Part shown: positions 47,901 through 57,221 of the stretch, one piece after another | Numbering within the stretch: the first letter of the stretch is position 1 | Layout of the letters: the number at the start of each line of letters is the position of its first letter | NCBI RefSeq assembly: GCF_000520955.1 | Contig: NZ_JACC01000011.1 | Coordinates: 1 to 64,000, forward strand | Source: Aquimarina pacifica | Lineage (GTDB): Bacteria; Bacteroidota; Bacteroidia; Flavobacteriales; Flavobacteriaceae | DNA: 64,000 nucleotides | Direction of reading: 5' to 3' | Program-made: the position numbers and the translations under genes | Notes under the pieces: model-generated | Told to the model about the DNA's origin: nothing | Seen by the model: the letters and a program-made list of their open reading frames with translations, nothing else | Database searches by the model: none

Positions 47901-49016
47901 GAATCCTTCATCATTACAATTATGACACAAAGTTGCACTTTTGTACGTATTCACTGCAGAGGCATAAAAACTATGTTTATAAGCAAAACAAGGCCCTTCT
48001 TTTAGTAATTCACCGAGCATTAAATGTTTCGGAAAATCTAGAACATTTGGATTACATACCGTGCCTGATAACTTAAGTAACCACTGTTTAATTTCTGTAT
48101 ATGTATCTACAATATCTTTGAGCACATCATACCGATATTGAATATCCTGAGGAATAACATCTTCAGGAAAATCAAAAATTTCATCAATTTTGGTTTCTAT
48201 TATTATAGAATAAGCAGGAGCTTCTATTGCTTCAAGAAGTTGCACAAACCCTTCCTTAAGTTTAGGTATTAATTGATCTTGTTTAAATGGTGCTGCTAAA
48301 GATGCCATTAAATCCTCATAGGACTCAAAATTTTCGATAATTGGGATTACCTTGGGTATAAAAATTTCGGGGAGATCATAGTACAGCGCTTTATAATTTG
48401 TTCTGCGTATAGTGGTGTCATGACTATTAATATATGCTGCATTTGCTTTTGTCGTCATGAGCATTCTATAATTCGCCACTACATCGACTCCCTCCCCATC
48501 ACAACTTAAGCTACTGCATTGATTGGTATTGCGCTCATAGTGTTCGAGATAAATCAGGACGACCATGTCTTCTATAGCAGTGCCTTGATTATCCTCAAAT
48601 TCATTTATGGCAAAGGTTTCGCTATCTTCTTTGTCTGAAAGTAACTCAAATAAGATGATTTGTTCTTCTCCTTGATAAAAGAAAGGTGAATAATCAGCTT
48701 TGCTGTTATCATATTCTCGATAATAATTATAGGTGATTTGCGAAATATTAAGCGTCTTTTGATCCCCAAAATCTTCATACAAATGAAGTAAGTCTCCATC
48801 TGTAGTTATTCCTAAACCCTGATTAACAATCACTTCATTGGCAGTTCTACTTACCTCAAAACCACAAACAATGCCTACGCCACTTAGGCCTATTCTGGAC
48901 AAACGAATTTGATCATCAAAATGATCAACAATTTGATTAAGATGGCTTTCTTCGAGATACTGACTCTTTGAAAACCTTCTAAAACCTTGCGTTACTTTTG
49001 CTAGTTTGGTGATCAT
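44973..49016 (-). CDS. Large PKD / von Willebrand A protein of the eCIS locus
   Basis: A 1347-residue protein without signal peptide. The N-terminal module (about residues 12-75; HLNQIVDHFDDQIRLSR, GVGIVCGFEV, GVTTDGDL-like) is shared with its paralogue at 54016. A conserved helical/beta region follows to about 600. Then come PKD-type beta-sandwiches (WDFGDG near residues 702 and 1295, WNFGDE near 1100) and a von Willebrand A domain (about 785-960) with MIDAS DESGS at 791-795. The N-module resembles the HNR-x-LHG-x-GVVxGL type found in phage-tail-like loci, suggesting a particle-attached fibre or adhesin. Attachment and target are inferred. Confidence 0.82.
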   Translation of the reverse strand: MITKLAKVTQGFRRFSKSQYLEESHLNQIVDHFDDQIRLSRIGLSGVGIVCGFEVSRTANEVIVNQGLGITTDGDLLHLYEDFGDQKTLNISQITYNYYREYDNSKADYSPFFYQGEEQIILFELLSDKEDSETFAINEFEDNQGTAIEDMVVLIYLEHYERNTNQCSSLSCDGEGVDVVANYRMLMTTKANAAYINSHDTTIRRTNYKALYYDLPEIFIPKVIPIIENFESYEDLMASLAAPFKQDQLIPKLKEGFVQLLEAIEAPAYSIIIETKIDEIFDFPEDVIPQDIQYRYDVLKDIVDTYTEIKQWLLKLSGTVCNPNVLDFPKHLMLGELLKEGPCFAYKHSFYASAVNTYKSATLCHNCNDEGFEDIPICFDIHQPEQRLKSLLFRAVKQLENYHPNYDIIKITPSLDLARLGEKAIPFYSQVDTHLLKVWDFDKTSKNREAFNIGYHDTLLAYKNPLNLSIDTNFYRIEGHQGRNYKNVISELKTIKSKKGISFNIVALGVSENIIEQEDYTQYYLNKRSGLEHKAGVSPRGTFVVVFLENYIGFEGEGETILEEPVIADFMVPYLCCDESVLALELPVNTLCFGHDTEPIPFNVTPPDGFVTAIIPVGLSAGIIRDENGQSFFDPNQVSPELIGTLIKFEVNNQDTEAEITIHRKPEPIITTNVNYDNPYKTVATVTYTVSGSHIDEIETYEWDFGDGTVGNDIPNGMSQVLRTYDNPPETAPKTITPSLRVTTAFCENTILLDPITLDDPIVIELELDRNEICVTPSDCDLPIHIAVIVDESGSIRNEEITQIQDGLTLFIDDQEGTNNLITLLNMSNNDDEAPLRIIEETQVTTSTKSLFTNWIENYRNGQISSGADYWSSSIGYLVNDLPGITNGLQTNPDIVILITDGIQLIDPERIKERVASLNERSHIFFYALTDPDVAAGGYGNDLPGYLRDTILDRVPIEIDDSFSTIETADYGTFNSFEQLGEFLRNLKQILDNSVGCIEVVNAIVLEPEDGSIDTAGMQVYAGLTIDERSIFINPKEFEAFGEVIEFTVDGFATEATLIVGRTIENVRLVVENITYNAEYTEANVQFKLSGDYLEEPVALLWNFGDEEPVFRGDTLVQEYLYTDLESFTNRTVNVAVISEKLICGSIKEAINIVFDEPAEEVSLKIPETLCLDTYNEAILPESVPFETTPDKAEVKPVTEVKGMTVGINELLFTAGTFTTFNIPIEFTVDGQVVTNTITVYEKPRAVIRSDSFIEEGVLVTEGPVIGSGPNSLWKIRFTFYSSEEDDNEYTYRWDFGDGSTHEGNESQIGHIYSTTDFDFNVTVKLVIIDKFCESYEASLNIRRSIE

Positions 49017-49062
49017 GATTATATTCTTTTAATTATTCTTTATAATATATTTTGTTTTCCCA

Positions 49063-50595
49063 TTACCAATTCACGAAAATTAATTTTGGTTTCCACGGAA
49101 GTTTTATGATACTAATATTCCATGGAACTCTATCCAGTAAAATGTCCTGTGTCTTTCTTTCCATAGTAATTTTGGGATGCTCTTCTGTGAGTATTAATTT
49201 CCCTGGACGTTGTACAAATTCATTTCGCAATAGATCAATAGAAGATGTTTTTAGCCCCTCCCAATTTTCTAAAGCTGCTTTTAGTAATTCGTCGGCTTCG
49301 TCCTTTATGGTTTCAGAAAGTTTGATATTTCTGTCTATGGGTTCTTGAATCGGGATGTTGCATATAAATTTTTCAAAAACCATAGCACACTCTAATTGTT
49401 TCTCTTTTTTTGTGGCTATGTAGTGTAAGGCATGGACCGCCAAAGCAGGGTTTTTGAAATTTTTATTTTCATCAAGTAAATCACAATGTTCAAAAAAATG
49501 TTTTAAAAACGGATGCAATAATAATAAACCCGCATTTTCTATGTAATACTCACTTTGTTGTTCATAGCTTATTTCTTTTTGAATTTCTTCATCCTGCAAT
49601 ATCAAACCGTTTTGTACTTCTTCTGATTTTTTAACTTCTGCATCTTTTTCTTCACTTTGCAATGCATCTAGATCTTCTGATAGATTTTCTAAAAGAATAT
49701 CATTTTCTAATTTTTTGTTAATAGGTTTGACCTCTGATAATTTCTTATGTATCATGCCTCCTTTACTTTTTTCTGATTTTAAGAATTCAAGAATAGCATT
49801 TAACCATTGTTGTTCTTTAGACATCTTGATTTGAGGAATCTCCTGTACTTTCTTTAGCACATGGTAAAGTCTCAAGACATTTTTGGTTTGAAAAAATAAA
49901 AACAATTCCTCCCAAAGTAGTTCTCTATTTTTTGAGGATACTTGGCTTAAAAAATCATTGAACTCATGAGTCAGAATTTTTTCAGTAAGGATCCCTGAAA
50001 CACCTTCAATATTCTCATATAAGTTTATTACTATTTGTAGAATCAATTCATCCGCAAGTTGCTTCACCAAACGTTGCCTTATAATCGGTCTTTTTAAACT
50101 TTCTATTAATTTATTTTTAAATACATTCGAACGGATTACTTCAAGAAATCTTTCTCTTTGCTCTAAGAAATGAAGTGCTTTTTTATCACCCCACCAGGGT
50201 AAAACTCCCTGTTCTAGAAAATAAAAAAAAGTAGCTACATCACTTTGTCGTTCACTCAAAAAAACTTTAGAATCCTCATGATCCAAGGACATATTTTTAC
50301 TTTTTGATTGTACCTGTTCGTTTATTTGAGTACCTACACTTTTTACAATGGCATTTTGCACATCTTCGTATGAAAAATCAGGGCGAACATTCATATCCAA
50401 CTCTAATCTATCTATTCTTATAATATTGTGTTCTACTAGTTCTTCGAGGTTTTCAAAATACTTTTCTAGTTCAGGAAACACTTGTTCTTTCAAAAACATA
50501 TCTAATCGATCCTTGATTTCAAAAGCTTTAGACTTTGAGGTAGTTTGTACCTCAACAAAAACTTTATTAATGATATGTTTCTTAGAGCCCGCCAT
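49063..50595 (-). CDS. Contractile injection system tape measure/assembly protein
   Basis: A 510-residue protein with the diagnostic N-terminus of the CIS tape-measure family (CIS_TMP): HIINKVFVEVQTTSKSKAFE, then FLKEQVFPELEKYFE and IRIDRLELDM (about residues 5-65). Further family features are the FLEQGVLPWWGD motif (about 127-138), a long helical middle and the C-terminal hydrophobic block ENAGLLLLHPFLKHFFE, followed by LHYIATKKEKQLEC and LLRNEFVQRPGKL. The family is thought to set particle length or act in assembly. Its presence is strong evidence that this is an eCIS locus. It starts directly after the stop of the glycosyltransferase-like gene at 50596. Confidence 0.9.
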   Translation of the reverse strand: MAGSKKHIINKVFVEVQTTSKSKAFEIKDRLDMFLKEQVFPELEKYFENLEELVEHNIIRIDRLELDMNVRPDFSYEDVQNAIVKSVGTQINEQVQSKSKNMSLDHEDSKVFLSERQSDVATFFYFLEQGVLPWWGDKKALHFLEQRERFLEVIRSNVFKNKLIESLKRPIIRQRLVKQLADELILQIVINLYENIEGVSGILTEKILTHEFNDFLSQVSSKNRELLWEELFLFFQTKNVLRLYHVLKKVQEIPQIKMSKEQQWLNAILEFLKSEKSKGGMIHKKLSEVKPINKKLENDILLENLSEDLDALQSEEKDAEVKKSEEVQNGLILQDEEIQKEISYEQQSEYYIENAGLLLLHPFLKHFFEHCDLLDENKNFKNPALAVHALHYIATKKEKQLECAMVFEKFICNIPIQEPIDRNIKLSETIKDEADELLKAALENWEGLKTSSIDLLRNEFVQRPGKLILTEEHPKITMERKTQDILLDRVPWNISIIKLPWKPKLIFVNW

Positions 50596-51513
50596 TTAGT
50601 ATATATATTTCATATTTGACATTAATTTCGCAAACTCTTTGGGATACTTTGTAAAAGCGAATTCGATTACATCTGTAGAGACTTCTTTCATCTGTTTAAA
50701 GTGCATCAGATGTGTATAGCCTGTTTTATCTATATTATTAATATCTGATGGAGACATATAATAATTTCTATCAGGGTAATTTTCTGAGCCTAAATAGGTA
50801 TCCATTATTTCACCCAATTTGTAGTCATATGCCGAAAATTTGTAATTATTATAGGCCTTCTTATCTCTAGGGTAATGCTCATAAACATGATCAAGCTTAT
50901 TATGTTTTTGAAGGGTTTTATAGATATAGGTTTGTTCTAAAAAAATAGAATATTGAGCCAAATCATGTGAGTCCATACCTATATGTTTGTTTTCATATAT
51001 TGTAGTAAAGTAACTATCATAATAGTCATAAATAACTTTTTTATCAGTACATCTAAAAAGTCCCATATTTAAAAAACGTAGATCCTCTTGCTCATATTCG
51101 TAACAAAAATTAACTCCTTTGTCAATAAAGTATTTGTGTAAGCAAAAAGGGTGAGAGTTTTCTCCTTCATCGCATTGCACCATAATATCTCTCTTTTCTA
51201 TCTCCTTAGTTATAAAAATATCATAATCGAGATATAAGTAACCAGGTAATATATCTGCTAATGTTTTATACCCATATATCTTTGCATCAACAAATGATGA
51301 CATTTCTTCCATATACCCATCAGTTGTATACACCTTATCATACGGAAGCTCTAGAGACCTAACAATATCATGCCCATAATAATCCGTAAGAATATGAACC
51401 TCTCCATATATATCTTTGGTCATTTGTGCACTTAGAAACATATATATACAGGACTCAAATTTGGTATTACTCTCATTAAATGGTTTAGTCCAAAGTAATT
51501 GTACTGGCGTCAT
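50596..51513 (-). CDS. Glycosyltransferase-like protein (GT-A), 305 residues
   Basis: A 305-residue cytoplasmic protein of glycosyltransferase GT-A type. It begins VQLLWTKPFNESNTKFESC, has a nucleotide-binding-like first half (YGEVHILTDYYGHDIV) and the metal-binding D-x-D as LDYDIF (Asp96, Asp98). Later come a cysteine/aromatic acceptor region and a GMDSHDLAQYSIFLEQTY block. It resembles the other two proteins at 51485 and 53143 at fold level, and may belong to the same DUF6734-like group; the family name is uncertain. Its first 29 bases overlap the end of the preceding gene, and its stop abuts the tape-measure gene, so it is an integral part of the operon. Confidence 0.72.
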   Translation of the reverse strand: MTPVQLLWTKPFNESNTKFESCIYMFLSAQMTKDIYGEVHILTDYYGHDIVRSLELPYDKVYTTDGYMEEMSSFVDAKIYGYKTLADILPGYLYLDYDIFITKEIEKRDIMVQCDEGENSHPFCLHKYFIDKGVNFCYEYEQEDLRFLNMGLFRCTDKKVIYDYYDSYFTTIYENKHIGMDSHDLAQYSIFLEQTYIYKTLQKHNKLDHVYEHYPRDKKAYNNYKFSAYDYKLGEIMDTYLGSENYPDRNYYMSPSDINNIDKTGYTHLMHFKQMKEVSTDVIEFAFTKYPKEFAKLMSNMKYIY

Positions 51514-53146
51514 AGACTTTTATTTTCTTCTGATTATGATTTAGTTTAAAAAGCTCCAGATTAATTGTTTTATCCTTATTTGGGTAGAGCTCAAAATTGA
51601 TTCTTTTATTTTGAAAATCTGATTCGGCTATTGGGTGAATCCCATTTGGGTTCTCGGTATTTCTTTTTTCATTGGCAATCCTTAGATCATCATCATGCTC
51701 AATAACATCACTAAATAAATGCGCTGGTGCCTGAAGCTGAGTAATTCCCATTTTACGTAAGCGCAATGAAAGCTCTGTATCTTCATAACCATAATTACTG
51801 ATTTTGAGATTGTATCCTCCTATTTTTCTAAAATCATTGCGATTGACCATAATTCGACCATATGCCCCGCGGTTGCATAAAATAGAAGGGCGCAAGAAAA
51901 AGTTCTTTTTATATCTTGCAACATGTAAACAGTAGTGAATGTATGCATTGCTTATAAAATTATCTGCATCTATATTGATTACATATTCTCCTAAAGCCAA
52001 AAGGTGAACTACATTTTTGGGTAGAGAACGATGGTAATATTCTGCTGTATAGTTTTTATAGTAAATAATCCACCCTTTCTCAAGAGCTTCAATAAACCAA
52101 TCTTGATCAAACAGATATTCTTCTAAGCCGTCTGTAGAATTGTAATCAATAATATTTATATCTACTACTCCATCAAAAGTTTTGACAATCTCAAGATTAT
52201 GTTTTAAGGTTGTGATCAAATGATCCAATCTGTTCATCACAACGGTACAAAGGCTAATTTTAATCTTATTATCTTTTGATACTTTTGAGTCTACCAAAAA
52301 GCTGTACTTAGGAAACTCCTTTTTTAGGGTGGTAACAATTTGTTCTTGTACGGGTTTGGTATATTTATTCAAAAAAGTAAGGTGTGTATATCCAATTCTT
52401 TTTGCTTCTGATTGTATGTCTTCTTTTTTAGGAAATAATACATGAGGAGTTATTTTTTTTGAATCTGCTAAACAGTACATGAGATACTGATCAATCATCC
52501 TTGAGATATCATCAAAAGATTTGTATATGTAATCATCACCATTAATTCTAAGGCACATCAAGAAATTTTGAATATACTCATCTCTTAGTGTAAGATTATT
52601 AAACCCCAATATTGCGGTATTATAAACACTTCTATGTGATCGACTAAGTCCTTCTATATAAAAAGGACTGTTATCAACTACCCATTTAAAATTTTCTAAA
52701 TGTCCTTCATGAACCCCAACTCCAGAAATAGGAAATTCTGATGATATTACATCGTCTATACTCTGAACAATAAAATCTGCTTTGCAATTTTTAATAATGT
52801 TAGCAACCTCTTCTTTTCTTAGCATTACATCCCAATCTAAATGTACAAAAGGTTCGGTTTGCTTAGATATTGCCCACATCTTGCCCTCTACCCAACAAGA
52901 CCCACTGTATGTTAGAAAAGTTAGATCTGTAGATATCGAATCGATTGGCAAGTCCTTAAAATAACTTTCGCTATCGACATCGGTAACAATTTCTATTTCA
53001 AAACCCAATTTTTTAGCATACAAAACAGAAAGATACAAGCAATTGATCGAAGATTGTAGCACATCTTCTAAATCTAATCCTTTGCTATATTTTTCCCATC
53101 TATGTGCAAGAGGTGCTTTCCAAAAGCTATAAACGATTTTATTCAT
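51485..53146 (-). CDS. Two-domain glycosyltransferase (GT-A plus GT2-like)
   Basis: A 553-residue fusion. The N-terminal half (about residues 1-270) is like the 289-residue neighbour (SFWKAPLAHRW, KMWAISKQTEPFVHLDWDVMLR with DxD at 104-106). The C-terminal half (about 308-540) is a family 2-type glycosyltransferase: KISLCTVVMNRLDHLITTLKH, INIIDYNSTDG, the D-x-D NIDADNF (near 390) and the acceptor-site YGYEDTELSLRLRKMG. Two catalytic units in one chain imply two successive sugar transfers. It has no membrane helix. Its start overlaps the 289-residue gene by 4 bases. Donor and acceptor are unknown. Confidence 0.8.
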   Translation of the reverse strand: MNKIVYSFWKAPLAHRWEKYSKGLDLEDVLQSSINCLYLSVLYAKKLGFEIEIVTDVDSESYFKDLPIDSISTDLTFLTYSGSCWVEGKMWAISKQTEPFVHLDWDVMLRKEEVANIIKNCKADFIVQSIDDVISSEFPISGVGVHEGHLENFKWVVDNSPFYIEGLSRSHRSVYNTAILGFNNLTLRDEYIQNFLMCLRINGDDYIYKSFDDISRMIDQYLMYCLADSKKITPHVLFPKKEDIQSEAKRIGYTHLTFLNKYTKPVQEQIVTTLKKEFPKYSFLVDSKVSKDNKIKISLCTVVMNRLDHLITTLKHNLEIVKTFDGVVDINIIDYNSTDGLEEYLFDQDWFIEALEKGWIIYYKNYTAEYYHRSLPKNVVHLLALGEYVINIDADNFISNAYIHYCLHVARYKKNFFLRPSILCNRGAYGRIMVNRNDFRKIGGYNLKISNYGYEDTELSLRLRKMGITQLQAPAHLFSDVIEHDDDLRIANEKRNTENPNGIHPIAESDFQNKRINFELYPNKDKTINLELFKLNHNQKKIKVYDASTITLD

Positions 53147-54012
53147 AATTTTAATCTTACCAGTTTATGTTGGCTTTCATCTAATTTGTATTGAATTTTT
53201 GTATACTCATCATAGAACTCTTTTTGTAATAGTTCCTTAATTTTATCTACGTTTTTAGTATGATACTTTGATGCTCCCAAAAGGTGTACATAACCAATTT
53301 CATTGGCATATTTTGATTGCTCATAATGACTTTCTCCTTGAATGATTACCCTTGGCTCAATATGCCTTTCTGTTAACAGGCTAGTAAGATTATACTGTTC
53401 TAATAACAAACTTGGTTCAAGATAACCGCCCCCATTATGACAGTTTTTTTTAAACTTTAGGTAAGCATCTTGATTGGTAATCAAAATATTTTCTAAAACC
53501 TCAAATGCAGTCACAAAATCATCCCGCAATTGTAAATCAGTAAATCCCAAAACTCCACAACTCCACGCATAGTTGATTGTAGGGTTCCAGAATTCGAAAC
53601 CTTGGCAATACGTATCAAAAAAAGAAATCAGATCTCTATAATTATGATAACCATTATCTTTTCGTTCTACCAAAACCTGATCAAACTCAAACTGGTTTGG
53701 TTTTCTTAGAAAAATATCTGTATCTATATGAATAAATGGTTCTGTTTGATCCTTGATTGCATATATTTTTGATTTCATCCATATTTCTTGATCTTCATCA
53801 AAGTTTACTTGAGTTACTTTACAAGGTAACTCACTTAGGTATTCATAGCCTCTGGCATCTACGTAAAACTCAATCTGGTCAAATACACGGCATCCATATA
53901 AAATGCTTAGGGCAGTCATATAGATTGTTTCTGTGAACTTATCACCCATATTCCATCGATTGTTACTAATGGGATGTGTGTTTAGACTATATATACCTTT
54001 TACTGTATGCAT
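53143..54012 (-). CDS. Glycosyltransferase-like protein (GT-A), 289 residues
   Basis: A 289-residue protein sharing its core with the N-terminal half of the next gene product: KSKIYAIKDQTEPFIHIDTDIFLRKP with the metal-binding DxD at 97-99, preceded by FYVDARGYEYL. The middle WSCGVLGFTDLQL and the C-terminal GYVHLLGASKYHTKNVDKIKELL complete a GT-A-like layout. It may be a DUF6734-type protein (not certain). Its stop overlaps the start of the 553-residue gene by 4 bases, and its own start follows the PKD protein stop by 3 bases. The product is cytoplasmic. Confidence 0.72.
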   Translation of the reverse strand: MHTVKGIYSLNTHPISNNRWNMGDKFTETIYMTALSILYGCRVFDQIEFYVDARGYEYLSELPCKVTQVNFDEDQEIWMKSKIYAIKDQTEPFIHIDTDIFLRKPNQFEFDQVLVERKDNGYHNYRDLISFFDTYCQGFEFWNPTINYAWSCGVLGFTDLQLRDDFVTAFEVLENILITNQDAYLKFKKNCHNGGGYLEPSLLLEQYNLTSLLTERHIEPRVIIQGESHYEQSKYANEIGYVHLLGASKYHTKNVDKIKELLQKEFYDEYTKIQYKLDESQHKLVRLKL

Positions 54013-54015
54013 CCT

Positions 54016-57000
54016 TTATGATAAATCCCCAATTGACATTGACAATATGGTATCGCCACTTATTTCTACTCCTGTTTCACTATCTGATGCCGAATAACCA
54101 TAGTAATAGTAATAAGGTACTTCGTCAAATGCAATTGATTCTATAGGGATATCACTAGTACAAAAATCTCTTGATATGGTTAATTTTGGATATACCACAC
54201 TTCCTCCTGTTAAAGGTAAACTGTAGCTATAAATAACCTGATCTGATAAATTAGGCTCGACATTAGAAAGAGGGGACCCATCACCAAAATCCCATGTATA
54301 TTCTGAGATTGTTTCTAATTCGCTACCAGTAACAATGAATGTAACCGTAGCTATGGTTTTGTTATAATTATAAGAAATTGTTCTACGTACTTCTAATGTA
54401 GGTTTCTCATATACACGCACTCCAAAATTAGCATTCTGATTATTGACTATAAATCGAATACTTGTACCGTGTAGTGAAGGGCTTACTAACCTTGCATCAA
54501 AGGAATATGTCCCATCATCATTTCTAATAACACCACCATTAAGACCTTCGGGTACATCTGCTCTAACCACGGCTGTTGCAGGAACTACTTCAAACGGAAC
54601 TGGCTCTGTGGTTTCATCAAAACAAATGACCTCATCTGGCAAGCCTACAGCTATTTCGTTTTCATCGCAACATAAATAGGGTAAACAAAAATCAGCAACG
54701 ACAGGATTGTTTATATTGGATACCGTTCCTTCTAAATAAAATAATACTAGGGTTCCTCCAGGAGGTACTCCTGCTTTGTGTTCTAAACCATAATTTCTGT
54801 TAAGATAATACGACTTATAGTCTTCGCCTAAAGTATCCGTAGTTTCCATGGGAAGTGCTACTACATTAAAACCAAGACTACTTTCTTTTTTTATCGTATT
54901 GATTCTACCGACAACTTCTACATAATTACGCCCCAAATGTCCTTCTACACGATAAAAATTACTATCCAAAGAAAATTCTAGTGGCTTTTTTATGACCAAT
55001 AGACTATCGTGATAACTTAAGTTTGTTTTCTGTCTACCGAGTATAGTTTTATCAAAATCCCAATACTCAATTAGTTTTTCACCGACATTATAGTAAAAAG
55101 GTATTGCTTTTTTACTAAGTATACCCAAATCCAGTGTAGGTGTTATTTTTATAAATTTATAATCAGCGTTATAATTCGTTATCTGTTGCGCAGCTCTTTT
55201 TAATAATGTAAAAAATCGCTGTTCACTTTTTCCTGCACGATAGCAAATTGTGAGTTCACTATTATCTGGATCTATGACCACCTCATCTTCGGTGGTTTCT
55301 GGGCACAAAATATTAGAATTTATTAGAGACTCGTTAAGGTTGGTAATTTTGATTTCTAGATCTCTAAAATCTACTGCCAGAAAATAATCAGTGGTATCAA
55401 TATCTGTTTCTCCATCCACACTGGGTACTGAGTCAGAAGAAATCGCATATGCCGCTATGGAAGTCAAGGTAGCACTGCTATCATTATCAACTATATAGTT
55501 AAATAATTTCGATTCTCTTTTTATAACGCCTGCCCTCTCTAGTGTAACACTATGACTATCTGAATATGGTCCTGGACCTTCATCCCCCAATACAATAACT
55601 ATAGTTGGATCAGGAATCTCTGTATCCAGAATTGATTCTATAACTACCTGATATCCGCTAGACCAATAATCTGAACTATTTCCTCCCTCAGAGATCGAGG
55701 TCCCATAGATACTATCAATCCAATTGGTTAATTCTGGATCATTAGCCTGTTTATATATCACATGATCATCTCTTGAATTATCGATACTACTGGACATTCC
55801 TATTAAAGATATTTGGGTTTGGGTCTCCGAAATAGAAGTCAAATATCCATTAAGAGCGTCCTTTACGAATTCTATTTGTGCCCTAAAAGATCCTGATTCA
55901 TCAATAACAAAAACAATATGATTGTCTGCCGTACCATCACTACCGACACACCCTCCAGCATCATCGCCAGTTTCGATATCGTAATCTAGTTCAATCGGGT
56001 CACAGCTATCGCATGTATTCGCCACCTGATCCGCTAAAATGGGAGATTTATAAAATCCATGTCTATATTCATGGCAATATGTTTGTTTTTCTATTTCTCC
56101 TAACATCAAATGTTTTGGGAAATCTTTATAGTCTGCACAACAATCAGACACATCAATATTGAGAAGCAACTCTTTAATTTCATTATACGTATCTACTAGA
56201 TCTTTTAATAGATCATAGCGATATTGAAAATCATCTGGAACATCGGTTATGTCAAAATCTAATAATTCTAGGATTTTGGCATCTACTTCGGCTGCCAGAT
56301 CATTCGCTTTTAATGTTTTAAACAAAATATCGTATCCATCTCGTACTTTTTGAATGGTATTATCAATCGTTATGGCATCAACAAAACTCTGTCTAAGATC
56401 ATCATAAGTGTCAAAAATCGCAGGTGCCGCAACCACCTTATGCAACACTATTTCTGGAAGGTCATAATACAACTTACCATAATTTGTCTTTTGGATCGTG
56501 TCATCATGACTCATAATATAACTTGCATCCGTTTTGCTTACGATCAGCACTCTATAATTAGCCACTTTATTTTCTCCTTGATTATCACATCCCAACGTAG
56601 TACATAGATCTGCTTCTTCAATATAGGTTTCGAGATATATTAAAACTACCATATCCTTGAGTGTAGACAAATTACTCAAAGGCCTGATCCCATCTCCTGA
56701 ACTTTCTAAAGTGAGTTCTCTAAGTGTAAGTTGCGCACTATTTCTGTAAAAGAATGGTGTGTATTGTGCATCGGTATTATCATAACTGCGGTATCCTGCA
56801 TAGGTTAAAGACTCCAAATCTATAGAAAAATCTCCATCAAGGTCTTCTTTATACAAATGAAATAAATCGCCATCGGTCGTCACCCCCACCCCTTGAGTAA
56901 TGGTAATTTCTTGCGTTGTATCATCACAACTTACCTCAAAACCACATACGATTCCTACCCCGCTAAGACAGGTCCTGGACAATCGTATCTGATCATCAAA

Positions 57001-57096
57001 ATAGTCTACAATTTGATTGAGGTGTCCTTCTGTAAGTACCTGATTTTTGGTAAACCTTCTAAAATTGGTGGTTATTGCCTCTAATGTCGTTGTCAT
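54016..57096 (-). CDS. Second PKD / von Willebrand A protein of the eCIS locus
   Basis: A 1026-residue protein from the ATG at 57096 (MTTTLEAITTN), which aligns exactly with the start of its paralogue at 49016. The open frame extends 38 codons further to a TTG at 57210, which I do not favour. It has the same N-module (FRRFTKNQVL, HLNQIVDYFDDQIRLSR, GVGIVCGFEV), a von Willebrand A domain inserted earlier (about residues 390-600; MIDAS DESGS at 399-403) and a PKD-type sandwich near 937 (YTWDFGDGSP). It is the shorter paralogue, with the domains in a different order. Without a signal peptide it should reach the exterior only as part of the particle. The role as fibre or adhesin is inferred. Confidence 0.82.
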   Translation of the reverse strand: MTTTLEAITTNFRRFTKNQVLTEGHLNQIVDYFDDQIRLSRTCLSGVGIVCGFEVSCDDTTQEITITQGVGVTTDGDLFHLYKEDLDGDFSIDLESLTYAGYRSYDNTDAQYTPFFYRNSAQLTLRELTLESSGDGIRPLSNLSTLKDMVVLIYLETYIEEADLCTTLGCDNQGENKVANYRVLIVSKTDASYIMSHDDTIQKTNYGKLYYDLPEIVLHKVVAAPAIFDTYDDLRQSFVDAITIDNTIQKVRDGYDILFKTLKANDLAAEVDAKILELLDFDITDVPDDFQYRYDLLKDLVDTYNEIKELLLNIDVSDCCADYKDFPKHLMLGEIEKQTYCHEYRHGFYKSPILADQVANTCDSCDPIELDYDIETGDDAGGCVGSDGTADNHIVFVIDESGSFRAQIEFVKDALNGYLTSISETQTQISLIGMSSSIDNSRDDHVIYKQANDPELTNWIDSIYGTSISEGGNSSDYWSSGYQVVIESILDTEIPDPTIVIVLGDEGPGPYSDSHSVTLERAGVIKRESKLFNYIVDNDSSATLTSIAAYAISSDSVPSVDGETDIDTTDYFLAVDFRDLEIKITNLNESLINSNILCPETTEDEVVIDPDNSELTICYRAGKSEQRFFTLLKRAAQQITNYNADYKFIKITPTLDLGILSKKAIPFYYNVGEKLIEYWDFDKTILGRQKTNLSYHDSLLVIKKPLEFSLDSNFYRVEGHLGRNYVEVVGRINTIKKESSLGFNVVALPMETTDTLGEDYKSYYLNRNYGLEHKAGVPPGGTLVLFYLEGTVSNINNPVVADFCLPYLCCDENEIAVGLPDEVICFDETTEPVPFEVVPATAVVRADVPEGLNGGVIRNDDGTYSFDARLVSPSLHGTSIRFIVNNQNANFGVRVYEKPTLEVRRTISYNYNKTIATVTFIVTGSELETISEYTWDFGDGSPLSNVEPNLSDQVIYSYSLPLTGGSVVYPKLTISRDFCTSDIPIESIAFDEVPYYYYYGYSASDSETGVEISGDTILSMSIGDLS

Positions 57097-57221
57097 AACC
57101 TTATGTGTGTTTTGTTGTTGTATCTGTTTTTTTACTGAGTTCCAATCTGTATGTTGTGACTCTTTCTTATTATCTATTCCTGCATCTCCTCTTGTTTGGA
57201 AACTTTGCAAAACGGGATTAG

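Noticed and set aside
57097-57210. TTG start 38 codons upstream for the PKD/von Willebrand A gene
   Set aside because: The paralogue aligns from the ATG at 57096, and the extra residues match nothing and have no clear ribosome-binding site.
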